DNA of 64,000 nucleotides from NCBI GenBank assembly GCA_020351875.1, contig CP070671.1, forward strand, positions 2,720,686 to 2,784,685, read 5' to 3'. The notes below the pieces were generated by a model that saw nothing but the letters and a program-made list of their open reading frames with translations, made no database searches and was not told where the DNA came from. Made by a program: the position numbers and the translations under genes. The stretch comes from Chromatiales bacterium (GTDB lineage: Bacteria; Pseudomonadota; Gammaproteobacteria; Steroidobacterales; GCA-2729495). Shown in pieces: positions 1-8,065 of this stretch. How positions within the stretch are numbered: the stretch's first letter is position 1; each line of letters opens with the position of its first letter.

Positions 1-2
1 TG

Positions 3-200
3 GCTGACCGCCTGGAACTGCAGCGCACGGAGAACCGCGAGCTTGCCGACCGCAACGAACGCCTGCACGCTGAAGTCCGGGATCTGAAGAGCGGTTTCAG
101 TGCGCTGGAAGAGCGGGCCCGCGCGGATCTCGGGCTGATTGCGCCGAACGAGACGTTCTACGTGGTGAGCGACGCGCCGGAAGCTGGCGAGCCGCGCTGA
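3..200 (+). CDS. ftsB: Cell division protein FtsB, C-terminal part (5' truncated by window edge)
   Basis: The last 65 codons of an open frame that enters from the left edge. The peptide is a charged coiled coil (ADRLELQRTENRELADRN at its start) followed by the compact tail typical of FtsB, including RARADLGLIAPNETFYVV. FtsB is a single-pass inner-membrane divisome protein that forms a complex with FtsL and FtsQ. The membrane segment would lie upstream of the window. truD follows after only 5 bases, whereas in E. coli ispD and ispF lie between ftsB and truD. The tail motif and the position make the identification fairly safe. Confidence 0.85.
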   Translation, partial: ADRLELQRTENRELADRNERLHAEVRDLKSGFSALEERARADLGLIAPNETFYVVSDAPEAGEPR

Positions 201-205
201 ACGCG

Positions 206-1222
206 ATGTTGCCGGACGCAGAGCTCGAGCGGCTGCATTTTGCCGCCGATTTTTCATTGCTCCCCCGGGCTCATGGGCTGTCCCTGGCCACCGGGGTCAT
301 CCGTCACACGCCGACGGATTTCGAAGTCGTCGAGCGCCTGAGCTTCGCGCCCTCCGGCGAAGGTGAGCACCTTTACCTGCGCGTGCGCAAGACCGGCCAG
401 AATACGCGCTGGGTCGCGAAACGCCTGGCGGACAGCGCCGGGGTGCCTTACGGGGCCGTCGGCTACGCCGGACTGAAAGATCGCCACGCTGTCACCGAAC
501 AGTGGTTCAGCCTGCACCTGCCCGGCCAGCCGGATCCGGAACTCGATGTACCCGAGGGCGTGGAGATACTCGACGCGATACGCCACACGGCCAAGCTGCG
601 CACCGGGCAGGTCGAGGCGAATCGTTTCCGCGTCGTGATTCGGGAGCTCGACAGGGACGCCGATACGCTGGCGACCGGGGCGGCGCTCCTGGCGGCGCAC
701 GGCGCGCCGAATTATTTCGGTGCCCAGCGCTTCGGCCGGGACGGTCGCAACCTGGAGCTGCTGAACCGGCCGGGGCGCCCGAATCGCGAAGTGCGGGGTT
801 TTGGCCTGTCGGCGCTGCGGGGAGCCTTGTTCAACGGGTATCTTGCGATGCGCATCGTGCAGCACAGCTGGGATGCCACCGTTGCCGGCGAGGTCCCGTC
901 GCGTGACGGCGGTGGCACCGGGCTGATGTGGGGCGCCGGCGAGAATCGTGCCAGAGACCGCGCGCTGGCGCTGGAGCGGGCCTGGTTCGAACTCTTTCCG
1001 GAAACCACCGCGCTACTCGAACAGCAGCGAGTACGGATGATGCGGCGTGCACTCACGCTGCAGCCGGCGCAGTTGTCCTGCGAACCCTGCGAAGGTGGGG
1101 TGGCGTTGCGCTTCGAGCTGCCGCGCGGCGCTTTTGCTACGGTACTGCTGCGCGAACTCGGCGAGTTTCGCGATGCCAGCGCGGCACCGCCGCCGGAGGA
1201 CGACAATGCTGGACCTGATTGA
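206..1222 (+). CDS. truD: tRNA pseudouridine(13) synthase TruD
   Basis: A 338-residue protein of normal TruD length. It isomerises uridine 13 of tRNA-Glu to pseudouridine in the cytosol. The catalytic-site motif GYAGLKDRHAVTEQW is at residues 87-100, with the presumed nucleophile at Asp92. The conserved NYFGAQRFGRDGRN motif follows around residue 170. The TRUD insertion domain fills the centre. The start ATG is 5 bases after the ftsB stop with only a weak ribosome-binding site, which suggests translational coupling. The 3' end overlaps the next gene by 17 bases. Confidence 0.97.
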   Translation: MLPDAELERLHFAADFSLLPRAHGLSLATGVIRHTPTDFEVVERLSFAPSGEGEHLYLRVRKTGQNTRWVAKRLADSAGVPYGAVGYAGLKDRHAVTEQWFSLHLPGQPDPELDVPEGVEILDAIRHTAKLRTGQVEANRFRVVIRELDRDADTLATGAALLAAHGAPNYFGAQRFGRDGRNLELLNRPGRPNREVRGFGLSALRGALFNGYLAMRIVQHSWDATVAGEVPSRDGGGTGLMWGAGENRARDRALALERAWFELFPETTALLEQQRVRMMRRALTLQPAQLSCEPCEGGVALRFELPRGAFATVLLRELGEFRDASAAPPPEDDNAGPD

Positions 1223-1946
1223 GCACGGCAACATCGCCGAGGTGCGCATGAACCGCTCGCCGGCAAATGCGCTGAACGCGGCCCTGGTCATGGACCTGAC
1301 GGACGGCTTGCGCCAGGCCATAGACCAGGATGTGGATGCGATCATGATCTCCGGCCAGCCGGGCATGTTCAGCGGTGGCCTGGACGTGCCGGAACTGCTG
1401 CCATTGCCGCGCAGCGCGATTCGCGAATTCTGGGAACTGTTTTTCGGGCTGATGCGCACGGTGGCAACCAGCCCCGTGCCGATGGTGGCGGCGATCACCG
1501 GGCACAGTCCGGCGGGTGGAGCAGTCATCGCGGTGCACTGCGATTACCGCGTGGCCGCGGAAGGCGACTTCAAGATCGGTTTCAACGAAGTGCAGGTGGG
1601 CCTGCCAGTGCCATCCACGATTATCGCCGCGCTGACGGACCTGGTCGGTGCGCGGCACGCGCGGCGTCTCGCCACCCGTGGCCTGCTGATCGATCCGGCC
1701 GAAGCCTGCGAGATCGGGTTGGTGGACGAACTGGCTCCGGTGGCCGACGTGGTGCCGCGCGCGCTGGACTGGTGTCGTGAACTCGCGTCGCTGCCACCCG
1801 TCGCGATGAACGAAACGCGCCGCCAGGCAAAGTCCGGCCTGTTGCAGAACCTGTCGGACTCGGCAGACGCCGAGGTGGCGACGAATTACTGGTTCAGCGA
1901 AGAAACCCAGCGCGAAATGCACAAGCTGGTCGCCCGCCTGAAGTAG
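1206..1946 (+). CDS. Enoyl-CoA hydratase/isomerase family protein
   Basis: A 246-residue crotonase-fold protein. I chose ATG 1206 because a GGAGG site sits 6 bases upstream and the family begins here; it overlaps truD by 17 bases. The oxyanion-hole segments MFSGGLDV (about residue 54) and HSPAGGAVIA (about residue 102) are present. The stretch GFNEVQVGLPVPS resembles the active-site loop of mitochondrial-type delta3,delta2-enoyl-CoA isomerases, with one glutamate where hydratases use two. That suggests double-bond isomerisation in unsaturated fatty-acid degradation, but the substrate is inferred. It is not a usual neighbour of truD-surE. Confidence 0.85.
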   Translation: MLDLIEHGNIAEVRMNRSPANALNAALVMDLTDGLRQAIDQDVDAIMISGQPGMFSGGLDVPELLPLPRSAIREFWELFFGLMRTVATSPVPMVAAITGHSPAGGAVIAVHCDYRVAAEGDFKIGFNEVQVGLPVPSTIIAALTDLVGARHARRLATRGLLIDPAEACEIGLVDELAPVADVVPRALDWCRELASLPPVAMNETRRQAKSGLLQNLSDSADAEVATNYWFSEETQREMHKLVARLK

Positions 1947-1952
1947 CGGCCC

Positions 1953-2498
1953 CTAGCGTCGCAACAGCACATACACCGCGCCGGTGCCGCCGTGACGGGG
2001 CTGCGTCGTGCAAAAGGCCAGCACCGGATCCCAGCGGCGCAGCCACTTGTTCACGAGATTCCTGAGCACGGGCCCCCGCGGCCCGGAGCCGAGGCCCTTG
2101 CCATGCACGATGCGCACGCAACGGGACCCGTGCGCGGTTGCATCGGCAATGAATTCCCGCATGGCCTGCAGGGCTTCGTCGGCGTTCAGGCCGTGCAGGT
2201 CCAGTTCGTCGCGCACGGCAAACTGGCCGCGCTTCAGCTTGCGAAATTCGCGTATCGGCAGCCCCGGACGCCGGAAGGCCATTTCCTCGCCTGTCTCCAG
2301 GTCGGCGCCTTCCGGTGGTGGGGCCAGGGACTCCTGCAGTGCCTGCGCTTCGTCCCGCCGGCGGGAATAGGCGCGGGCCTTTGGCACCGGCTTGTCCACG
2401 TTGCGCCGCGCGCCGGTCAACGGCTGCACGTCGCGCATCGCCTCGCGGAATAGCGTGGCCTCACTCGACTTGCTATCTTTGCGCCTTTCCTTGCTCAT
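1953..2498 (-). CDS. Smr-domain protein (SmrA/SmrB-like endonuclease)
   Basis: A 181-residue protein read leftward from ATG 2498 (an upstream in-frame ATG at 2522 is possible). The N-terminal half is charged and low in structure. The C-terminal half is a MutS2-type Smr domain with the LDLHGLNADEA motif and the VRIVHGKGLGSG motif, and ends in the family-typical RHGGTGAVYVLLRR. Smr proteins nick nucleic acids; E. coli SmrB cleaves mRNA at collided ribosomes. Whether this one acts on ribosome-bound RNA or DNA cannot be told from sequence. It is divergent from surE with a 58-base gap and convergent with the isomerase gene. Confidence 0.88.
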   Translation of the reverse strand: MSKERRKDSKSSEATLFREAMRDVQPLTGARRNVDKPVPKARAYSRRRDEAQALQESLAPPPEGADLETGEEMAFRRPGLPIREFRKLKRGQFAVRDELDLHGLNADEALQAMREFIADATAHGSRCVRIVHGKGLGSGPRGPVLRNLVNKWLRRWDPVLAFCTTQPRHGGTGAVYVLLRR

Positions 2499-2556
2499 GG
2501 CCCTCGTCGCGTGGTCTTCCATGCCGCCGGCGTGATCGGTAGCGGGTGCGACACGC

Positions 2557-3312
2557 TTGAGAATACTGCTGAGTAATGACGACGGCTACCAGGCCGAGGG
2601 CCTGGCGACCCTGGCCCTGTCGCTGTCGGACCTGGCCGATCTCGTCATCGTGGCCCCGGACCGCAACCAGAGCGGCGCCAGCCACTCCCTGACCCTGACC
2701 ACGCCGCTGCGGGCCGGGCAGACCCGGGACGGCATGTATTTCGTGAACGGCACGCCGACGGATTGCGTGCACCTGGCCATCACCGGTCTGCTGAAGGACG
2801 AGCCCGATATGGTCATCGCCGGCATCAACCATGGCGCGAACCTGGGTGACGACGTGCTGTACTCCGGCACCGTGGCCGCGGCCGTGGAGGGCCGCTTTCT
2901 CGGCCTGCCGGCCCTGGCGGTGTCGCTGGTGGGCATCGATCCGAGGCACTTCGACACGGCCGGCCGGGCCGTGCGAACGTTGCTCACCCGGCTGATCGAG
3001 GACCCGCTGCCATCGGACACGATCCTGAACATCAATGTACCGGATGTGCCGGCGGACGAACTGCGCGGTTTTCAGTCCACACGCCTGGGCTATCGTCACA
3101 AAGCCGAGCCGGTCATTACGGCAGCAGACCCGAAAGGCCAGACCGTCTACTGGGTGGGCGCTGCCGGGCCGGGCCAGGATGCCGGTCCCGGGACCGACTT
3201 CCACGCGGTGGAGCACGGTTATGTATCGGTCACGCCGCTGCAGATCGACCTGACCCGCCACGAGGCCGTGGAGCGTCTGGCAGACTGGTTGCCGGACTCG
3301 GACTCGGTCTGA
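2557..3312 (+). CDS. surE: 5'/3'-nucleotidase SurE
   Basis: A 251-residue SurE phosphatase, the usual length. The N-terminus [11 protein letters not shown] carries the metal-ligand Asp8-Asp9 pair, and [11 protein letters not shown] and [20 protein letters not shown] are the other family signatures. It removes phosphate from nucleoside monophosphates and is divalent-metal dependent. The start must be TTG 2557: an in-frame TGA lies at 2533-2535, there is no ATG or GTG between, and the family begins exactly at this residue. It sits directly upstream of pcm, the classic surE-pcm stationary-phase repair pair. Confidence 0.96.
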   Translation: MRILLSNDDGYQAEGLATLALSLSDLADLVIVAPDRNQSGASHSLTLTTPLRAGQTRDGMYFVNGTPTDCVHLAITGLLKDEPDMVIAGINHGANLGDDVLYSGTVAAAVEGRFLGLPALAVSLVGIDPRHFDTAGRAVRTLLTRLIEDPLPSDTILNINVPDVPADELRGFQSTRLGYRHKAEPVITAADPKGQTVYWVGAAGPGQDAGPGTDFHAVEHGYVSVTPLQIDLTRHEAVERLADWLPDSDSV

Positions 3313-3328
3313 GCGCGCGAGGGAGCAC

Positions 3329-4009
3329 GTGGTAACCGACGACCGCGACCCGCAGGGCATCGGGATGACTTCGGCGCGGACCCGCGATCGCCTCGTGCAG
3401 CGTCTGGCGCGCCAGGGTATCCGGGAACCGTCGGTGCTCGAACGCATTCGCAACGTGCCGCGGCACCTGTTCGTCGACGAAGCGCTGGCATCTCGGGCCT
3501 ACGAAGACAGTGCCTTGCCCATCGGCCACGGGCAGACCATTTCACAACCCTTCGTGGTGGCCCTGATGACGCAGGCCCTGGTGGAAACCGGCAACGGGGT
3601 GCGCCAGCTGGGCAAGGTACTGGAAATCGGCACCGGCTGCGGTTATCAGACGGCAGTGCTGGCGCCGTTCTGCCAGCAACTCTTCACGATCGAGCGGGTC
3701 GGTGCGCTCCTGAAGCTGGCGAAGCAGCGCGTCGGCAGCCTGGGTATCGGCAATGTGCGCTACCGCCATGGCGACGGCATGGAAGGCTGGCCGGGCCAGG
3801 CGCCCTTCGCCGGCATCCTGGCGGCGGCAGCGCCCGTTGAGGTGCCCGAAGTGCTTTTGCAGCAGCTGGCCGCTGATGGGCGTTTGGTGATTCCGGTAGG
3901 TCCGGGTGGTCACCAGTCACTGCTGCGCATTACGCGAACCGCCTCCGGCTTCGAACGGGAACATCTTTGCGACGTCAGTTTCGTGCCGCTCGTGGAGGGC
4001 CGTGGCTAA
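3329..4009 (+). CDS. pcm: Protein-L-isoaspartate O-methyltransferase
   Basis: A 226-residue Pcm that methylates isoaspartyl residues in aged proteins. Conserved segments are ALPIGHGQTISQPFVVALMT, the SAM-binding VLEIGTGCGYQTAVLA, and the C-terminal VSFVPLVEGRG. The GTG start at 3329 is preceded by GAGGGAG at proper spacing; an in-frame ATG at 3365 would also leave a complete domain. The stop codon overlaps the next start in a TAATG arrangement, so pcm and yqaA are probably translated together. Confidence 0.96.
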   Translation: MVTDDRDPQGIGMTSARTRDRLVQRLARQGIREPSVLERIRNVPRHLFVDEALASRAYEDSALPIGHGQTISQPFVVALMTQALVETGNGVRQLGKVLEIGTGCGYQTAVLAPFCQQLFTIERVGALLKLAKQRVGSLGIGNVRYRHGDGMEGWPGQAPFAGILAAAAPVEVPEVLLQQLAADGRLVIPVGPGGHQSLLRITRTASGFEREHLCDVSFVPLVEGRG

Positions 4010-4587
4010 TGCGATTATTTTCCCAGCTTTACGACCGGGTAATGAGCTGGTCGAAACACCGCCACGCACCGGCCTACCTGGGTGCGCTGAGCTTCGCCGA
4101 ATCCTCGTTTTTCCCGATTCCGCCCGATGTAATGCTGGCGCCAATGGTCCTCGCGCGGCCGGAGCGCGCGATGTGGCTGGCGAGTCTGACGACGGTCGCA
4201 TCGGTGATCGGCGGTCTGGCCGGTTTCGCCATCGGTATCTGGGCCATCGACGCCGTCATGCCCGTGCTGGAACGCTTTGGTTACGCGGACGAGTTCGAGC
4301 GTGCCAGTGACTGGTTCCTGAAGTGGGGATTCTGGGCCGTGCTGCTCGCCGGGTTTTCACCAATTCCGTACAAGGTGTTCACGATATCCGCCGGTGCGCT
4401 GGCGATGAACCTGCCCGCATTCGCCGCGGCGTCGCTGGTGGGCAGAGGCGGGCGCTTTTTCCTGGTGGCCGGGCTGGTCGCGTGGGGTGGCCCGCGAGTC
4501 GAGGCGCAACTCAAACGCTATGTGGACGTGATCGGATGGGCGCTCGTGGTCTTGCTGGTCGCCGCCTATTTCTTGTTGCGGCACTGA
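4009..4587 (+). CDS. YqaA family inner-membrane protein (DedA/VTT-like)
   Basis: A 192-residue protein with three or four hydrophobic segments. The diagnostic part is FAESSFFPIPPDVMLAPMVL near the N-terminus, with GFSPIPYKVFTISAGAL later; both belong to the SNARE-associated/VTT fold shared with DedA proteins. These proteins sit in the inner membrane and related families take part in lipid-carrier movement, but the substrate of YqaA-type members is not settled. Start ATG 4009 overlaps the pcm stop by one base. Its last 52 bases overlap nlpD. Confidence 0.88.
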   Translation: MRLFSQLYDRVMSWSKHRHAPAYLGALSFAESSFFPIPPDVMLAPMVLARPERAMWLASLTTVASVIGGLAGFAIGIWAIDAVMPVLERFGYADEFERASDWFLKWGFWAVLLAGFSPIPYKVFTISAGALAMNLPAFAAASLVGRGGRFFLVAGLVAWGGPRVEAQLKRYVDVIGWALVVLLVAAYFLLRH

Positions 4588-5237
4588 GCGGCCTGCTGGC
4601 TGCCGGTCTGAGTGGCTGCGCTGGCGCCCTGCGCTGGGAGCCCGACTATCACACCGTGCGCGAGGGCGAGACGCTGTACTCCATCGCGTTTCGCTACGGA
4701 CTGGATCAGCGCCAGCTCGCGGCGTGGAACGGCCTGGGCGACGGCAGCCTGATCTATGTCGGCCAGCGCCTGCGCCTGACGCGCCCCGATGGCCGGGTGG
4801 CTGCCAGCAGTCGCAGCCCGAGCCAGTCCCGGCCGAAGGCGGCGCCACCGACTCGCCACGTCCCGGTCGGCGACTGGCGCTGGCCCGTGGACGGGCAGGT
4901 CATCGCGGCGTTTGGCGCCTCACCGCGCACCCAGAGCGGCATGCAGATCGGCGGCCGGCGCGGGCAGGCGGTCCGGTCTGCGTCCGGCGGCCAGGTCGTC
5001 TATGCGGGCAGCGGCCTGAAGACTTACGGGCAGCTGATCATCATCAAGCACAACGCCACTTACCTGAGCGCGTACGGGCACAACCAGGAACTGCTGGTGA
5101 AAGAGGGTGACCGGGTCAGCGGCGGTCAGCAGATTGCGCGGATGGGCGAGGGGCCGGGGCGCAAGCCGCTGCTGCACTTCGAGATCCGGCGCGACGGCAA
5201 ACCCGTCAATCCCCTGGCCTATCTGCCGCGGCGCTGA
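4536..5237 (+). CDS. nlpD: NlpD-like lipoprotein, LysM plus degenerate LytM/M23 domain
   Basis: A 233-residue outer-membrane lipoprotein. ATG 4536 gives a textbook signal peptide (GRR, a hydrophobic core, lipobox LSGC with Cys28). A LysM domain follows (YHTVREGETLYSIAFRYG to VGQRLRL, about residues 38-82), then a basic linker, then an M23 fold (about 125-230). The usual zinc-ligand histidine of the N-terminal GIDxxG motif is replaced by MQIGG, as in other NlpD/EnvC amidase activators, so it is probably a non-catalytic activator of a cell-separation amidase. Unlike E. coli and Pseudomonas, no rpoS follows. Confidence 0.92.
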   Translation: MGARGLAGRRLFLVAALSGLLAAGLSGCAGALRWEPDYHTVREGETLYSIAFRYGLDQRQLAAWNGLGDGSLIYVGQRLRLTRPDGRVAASSRSPSQSRPKAAPPTRHVPVGDWRWPVDGQVIAAFGASPRTQSGMQIGGRRGQAVRSASGGQVVYAGSGLKTYGQLIIIKHNATYLSAYGHNQELLVKEGDRVSGGQQIARMGEGPGRKPLLHFEIRRDGKPVNPLAYLPRR

Positions 5238-5303
5238 TTGCCACGAATGGATCAGACACGCACCGCCAGGCCGACGTGTGGTCGTCAGGGTCCGGGGTGC
5301 AGA

Positions 5304-5672
5304 TCAGTCCAGCAGCAGCGCTGCCATCACGCGCCGGCCTTCAGCGGCGAGCACGTTGAACGTGCGGCACGCGGCGCGGGTGTCCATGACTTCGAAACCG
5401 ATGCCGGCCCGCATGATGTGCACGCCGATCTCCGGCGCCGGAAATCGTTGCCGGGTGCCGGTACCCAGCAGCAGCAGCTCCGGCTCGTGTTCCAGTGCCA
5501 GCGCGAAATCGTCTATGCTCATCGCGCCGACGTCCGGCGGTGCCCATGAAGTGATGACTTCGGTCGCCGTCAGGATCACCGCCGAGGTGATCTCCCGGTC
5601 TGCCAGGCGGAGGGTGCCAGGGCGGAAAGACCGGACAAAGACGCCGGCTGAAGGTTCGCGATCCAGTTGCAT
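5304..5672 (-). CDS. Mth938-like domain protein
   Basis: A 122-residue protein of the Mth938/NDUFAF3 superfamily (DUF498). The recognisable block is ELLLLGTGTRQRFPAPE followed by RAGIGFEVMDTRAACRTFNV and the ending EGRRVMAALLLD. The eukaryotic relative NDUFAF3 helps assemble respiratory complex I; the bacterial function is not established. It reads leftward from ATG 5672 and is divergent from recJ, with about 73 bases between. No enzyme motif is visible. Confidence 0.85.
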   Translation of the reverse strand: MQLDREPSAGVFVRSFRPGTLRLADREITSAVILTATEVITSWAPPDVGAMSIDDFALALEHEPELLLLGTGTRQRFPAPEIGVHIMRAGIGFEVMDTRAACRTFNVLAAEGRRVMAALLLD

Positions 5673-5745
5673 GTACGGGGGTCTCCTTGACGAAGTCTAG
5701 CCTGACGGCCGGTGGGCCCGCAGCCGCGATGCAGGTGGTTAGCCG

Positions 5746-7470
5746 TTGAGCCGCCAGATCTACCGTCGCGAAACTTCCGACGCGGAGCTCGACCAGCTGC
5801 CGGCCCGGCTGCACCCGGTGTTGCGTCGGATTTACGCCGCCCGACGGGTGGGCCCCGCGGAGCTTGAACCGAGACTGTCCAGGCTGTTGCCGGTGGGGAG
5901 CTTCCGGGCCGCGGCCGCGGCGGCGGAACGCCTGACCGTGGCGCGCGCGAAGGGGGAGCGCATTGTCGTGATTGGCGACTTCGACGCGGACGGCGCGACC
6001 GCGACGACACTGGCAGTCAGCACACTCCGGGCCCTTGGTTTCGACGACGTTCACTTCCTGGTGCCGGATCGCTTTCGTTTCGGTTACGGCTTGTCGCCGG
6101 CGATCGCGGGGCAGGCGGCCAAGCTCGGCCCGGCACTGCTGATGACGGTCGACAACGGCGTGTCGAGCATCGACGGTGTGGCCCGCGCCAACGAACTCGG
6201 TCTGCAGGTGATCGTGACCGATCACCACCTGCCGGGACGCGAGCGGCCGGCAGCGGCCGTGATGGTCAATCCAAACCTGCCGGAGGATGATTTTCCTGGC
6301 AAAGCCCTCGCCGGCGTCGGTGTCGTGTTCTACGTAATGGCCGCGCTCGCGCGCGAACTCGGCGAGTCCGGCCTGCTGGATGCGCGCGACGCGCAACGCA
6401 GGGTCCTGGAGGGTCTCGACCTGGTGGCGCTTGGGACCGTGGCCGATCTGGTGCCGCTGGACTACAACAATCGCATCCTGGTTGCCGAGGGACTGCGGCG
6501 TATTCGTGCCGGTCGTGCCCGGCCGGGTATCCAGGCCTTGTTTCGCGCAGCCGGCAGAGACATCAGTCATGCCAACAGCAGTGACCTGGGTTTTGGTATT
6601 GCGCCAAGATTGAATGCTGCCGGTCGATTGGACGACATGGCCATCGGGATTAACTGTCTGCTGGCGTCGTCGTTGCAGGAGGCTTTGCCGCTGGCGGAAC
6701 AGCTCGACGCGTTGAATCGGGAGCGGCGCGAACTGCAGGTGCGAATGGAAGGCGAAGCGCGCGCGCACTTTGAAGCGGCGAAGGCGGCAGTTGCGCGCGA
6801 ACACGCCGACGCGTATTGCCTGTTCGACCCCGCCTGGCACGAGGGGGTGGTGGGCCTGGTCGCGAATCGGATCAAGGACCAGGCCAGGCGCCCGGTGGTG
6901 GCCTTCGCCGAATCCGGCGAGCCGGGCGTGCTGAAGGGTTCGGCTCGATCGGTGCCGGGCGTGCACATACGCGATGCGATCGACGCGGTAGCCGCACGCC
7001 ACCCTGGCTTGGTGCTGCGTTTCGGCGGTCACGCGATGGCTGCCGGCCTGAGCCTGCGCGCGGAAGACCTGGACCGTTTCAGGGACGCGTTACGCGCCGA
7101 ACTGGAGGCCCATCGCGAAGTCCTGGAGCAACCTGACGCGGTCTGGAGCGACGGTGACCTGCAGCCGGACGAGCTGGGGCTGGACCTCGCCAGACAACTC
7201 GCCGCAGCCGGGCCGTGGGGTCAGGCATTTCCCGAGCCGCAGTTCGACGGTGAGCTGAAGGTGATCGAATCCCGGGTGCTGAAGGACCGGCACCTGAAAA
7301 TGACGGTCAGGCACCCGGCAGGCGGGGCACCGATCGATGCGATTGCCTTCAATCGACCCGAGCTGCCGGCGGGGCAAACGCTGCGTTTCGTCTACCGGCT
7401 GGACATCAATCGCTACCGCGGGCTCGACCAGCCCCAGCTCGTTGTAGAGTACGTACAAGCTGCAGATTAG
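5746..7470 (+). CDS. recJ: Single-stranded-DNA-specific 5'-3' exonuclease RecJ
   Basis: A 574-residue DHH-family exonuclease of normal RecJ length. Motif I is IGDFDADGATAT, the DHH motif is VTDHHLPG, and the later glycine-rich motif is LRFGGHAMAAGLSL; LNAAGRLDDM and HEGVVGLVANRIK are also well conserved. It degrades single-stranded 5' ends in recombination and mismatch repair. Start TTG 5746 is forced, because an in-frame TAG lies just before it (5740-5742). In E. coli recJ is next to prfB-lysS; here five other genes lie between. Confidence 0.97.
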   Translation: MSRQIYRRETSDAELDQLPARLHPVLRRIYAARRVGPAELEPRLSRLLPVGSFRAAAAAAERLTVARAKGERIVVIGDFDADGATATTLAVSTLRALGFDDVHFLVPDRFRFGYGLSPAIAGQAAKLGPALLMTVDNGVSSIDGVARANELGLQVIVTDHHLPGRERPAAAVMVNPNLPEDDFPGKALAGVGVVFYVMAALARELGESGLLDARDAQRRVLEGLDLVALGTVADLVPLDYNNRILVAEGLRRIRAGRARPGIQALFRAAGRDISHANSSDLGFGIAPRLNAAGRLDDMAIGINCLLASSLQEALPLAEQLDALNRERRELQVRMEGEARAHFEAAKAAVAREHADAYCLFDPAWHEGVVGLVANRIKDQARRPVVAFAESGEPGVLKGSARSVPGVHIRDAIDAVAARHPGLVLRFGGHAMAAGLSLRAEDLDRFRDALRAELEAHREVLEQPDAVWSDGDLQPDELGLDLARQLAAAGPWGQAFPEPQFDGELKVIESRVLKDRHLKMTVRHPAGGAPIDAIAFNRPELPAGQTLRFVYRLDINRYRGLDQPQLVVEYVQAAD

Positions 7471-7512
7471 TTCTCGCGTATCCGGCCGGTCGTTAGTGGA
7501 GGAGACCCGACG

Positions 7513-8061
7513 ATGACTGCGCACTCATGGCTGCATGAAACCCCATGGCCCACGAAGCAGTTGCCGCGAGCGGAACTGTCGGAACGTATCGAACACCTGC
7601 TTGCGACGCACTGGATGGGCGTGCTGTCTACGGTCGGCAAGGGTGGGCCTATCGGCAGCCCGGTGGAGTACTACGCTGACGCAAAGACCATCTACATCCT
7701 GCCGCAACCCGGTAGTCCGAAGTTGCAGGCCCTGCAGCAGGACCCGCGAGTTTGCTTTTCGATTTATGCCGAGAACTCCGGCTGGGCCAGCGTGCGCGGT
7801 GCGCAGCTGTTCGGCAACGCGCAACTTCTCGATCCAGGGACCAGTGAACATGTCCATGCAATGACGATCTATCGGTGGCAATCGTCTGCGCTGCAGTTGG
7901 GCAAGCCGTTGGACGAACCGCCGCAGATGCAATTGTTGAAGATCGATCCGGAACGAGTGGTCTACACGGAGCAGTGGCTCCGGAAAGGCGGTTTCGGACC
8001 GCGACAGATCTGGCACAAGGACGCATCGAAAGCCGCGGCCGCTCGGCGTTACGGTCACTAG
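7513..8061 (+). CDS. Pyridoxamine 5'-phosphate oxidase-like (split-barrel flavin) protein
   Basis: A 182-residue split-barrel protein. The N-terminal half (ATHWMGVLSTVGKGGPIGSP, then a strand-rich region ending in GWASVRGAQLFGNAQLL) is the FMN/F420/heme-binding barrel seen in general PNPOx-like proteins. It is probably a flavin- or heme-binding oxidoreductase; the true PdxH substrate residues cannot be assigned and the substrate is unknown. A strong GGAGGAG site sits 7 to 8 bases before ATG 7513. It is the first gene of the insert between recJ and prfB. Confidence 0.8.
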   Translation: MTAHSWLHETPWPTKQLPRAELSERIEHLLATHWMGVLSTVGKGGPIGSPVEYYADAKTIYILPQPGSPKLQALQQDPRVCFSIYAENSGWASVRGAQLFGNAQLLDPGTSEHVHAMTIYRWQSSALQLGKPLDEPPQMQLLKIDPERVVYTEQWLRKGGFGPRQIWHKDASKAAAARRYGH

Positions 8062-8065
8062 GCAG

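Noticed and set aside
5341..7032. Long open frame on the minus strand (563 codons) antisense to recJ
   Set aside because: High G+C third positions of recJ create open antisense frames; the peptide has no recognisable domain and recJ is certain.
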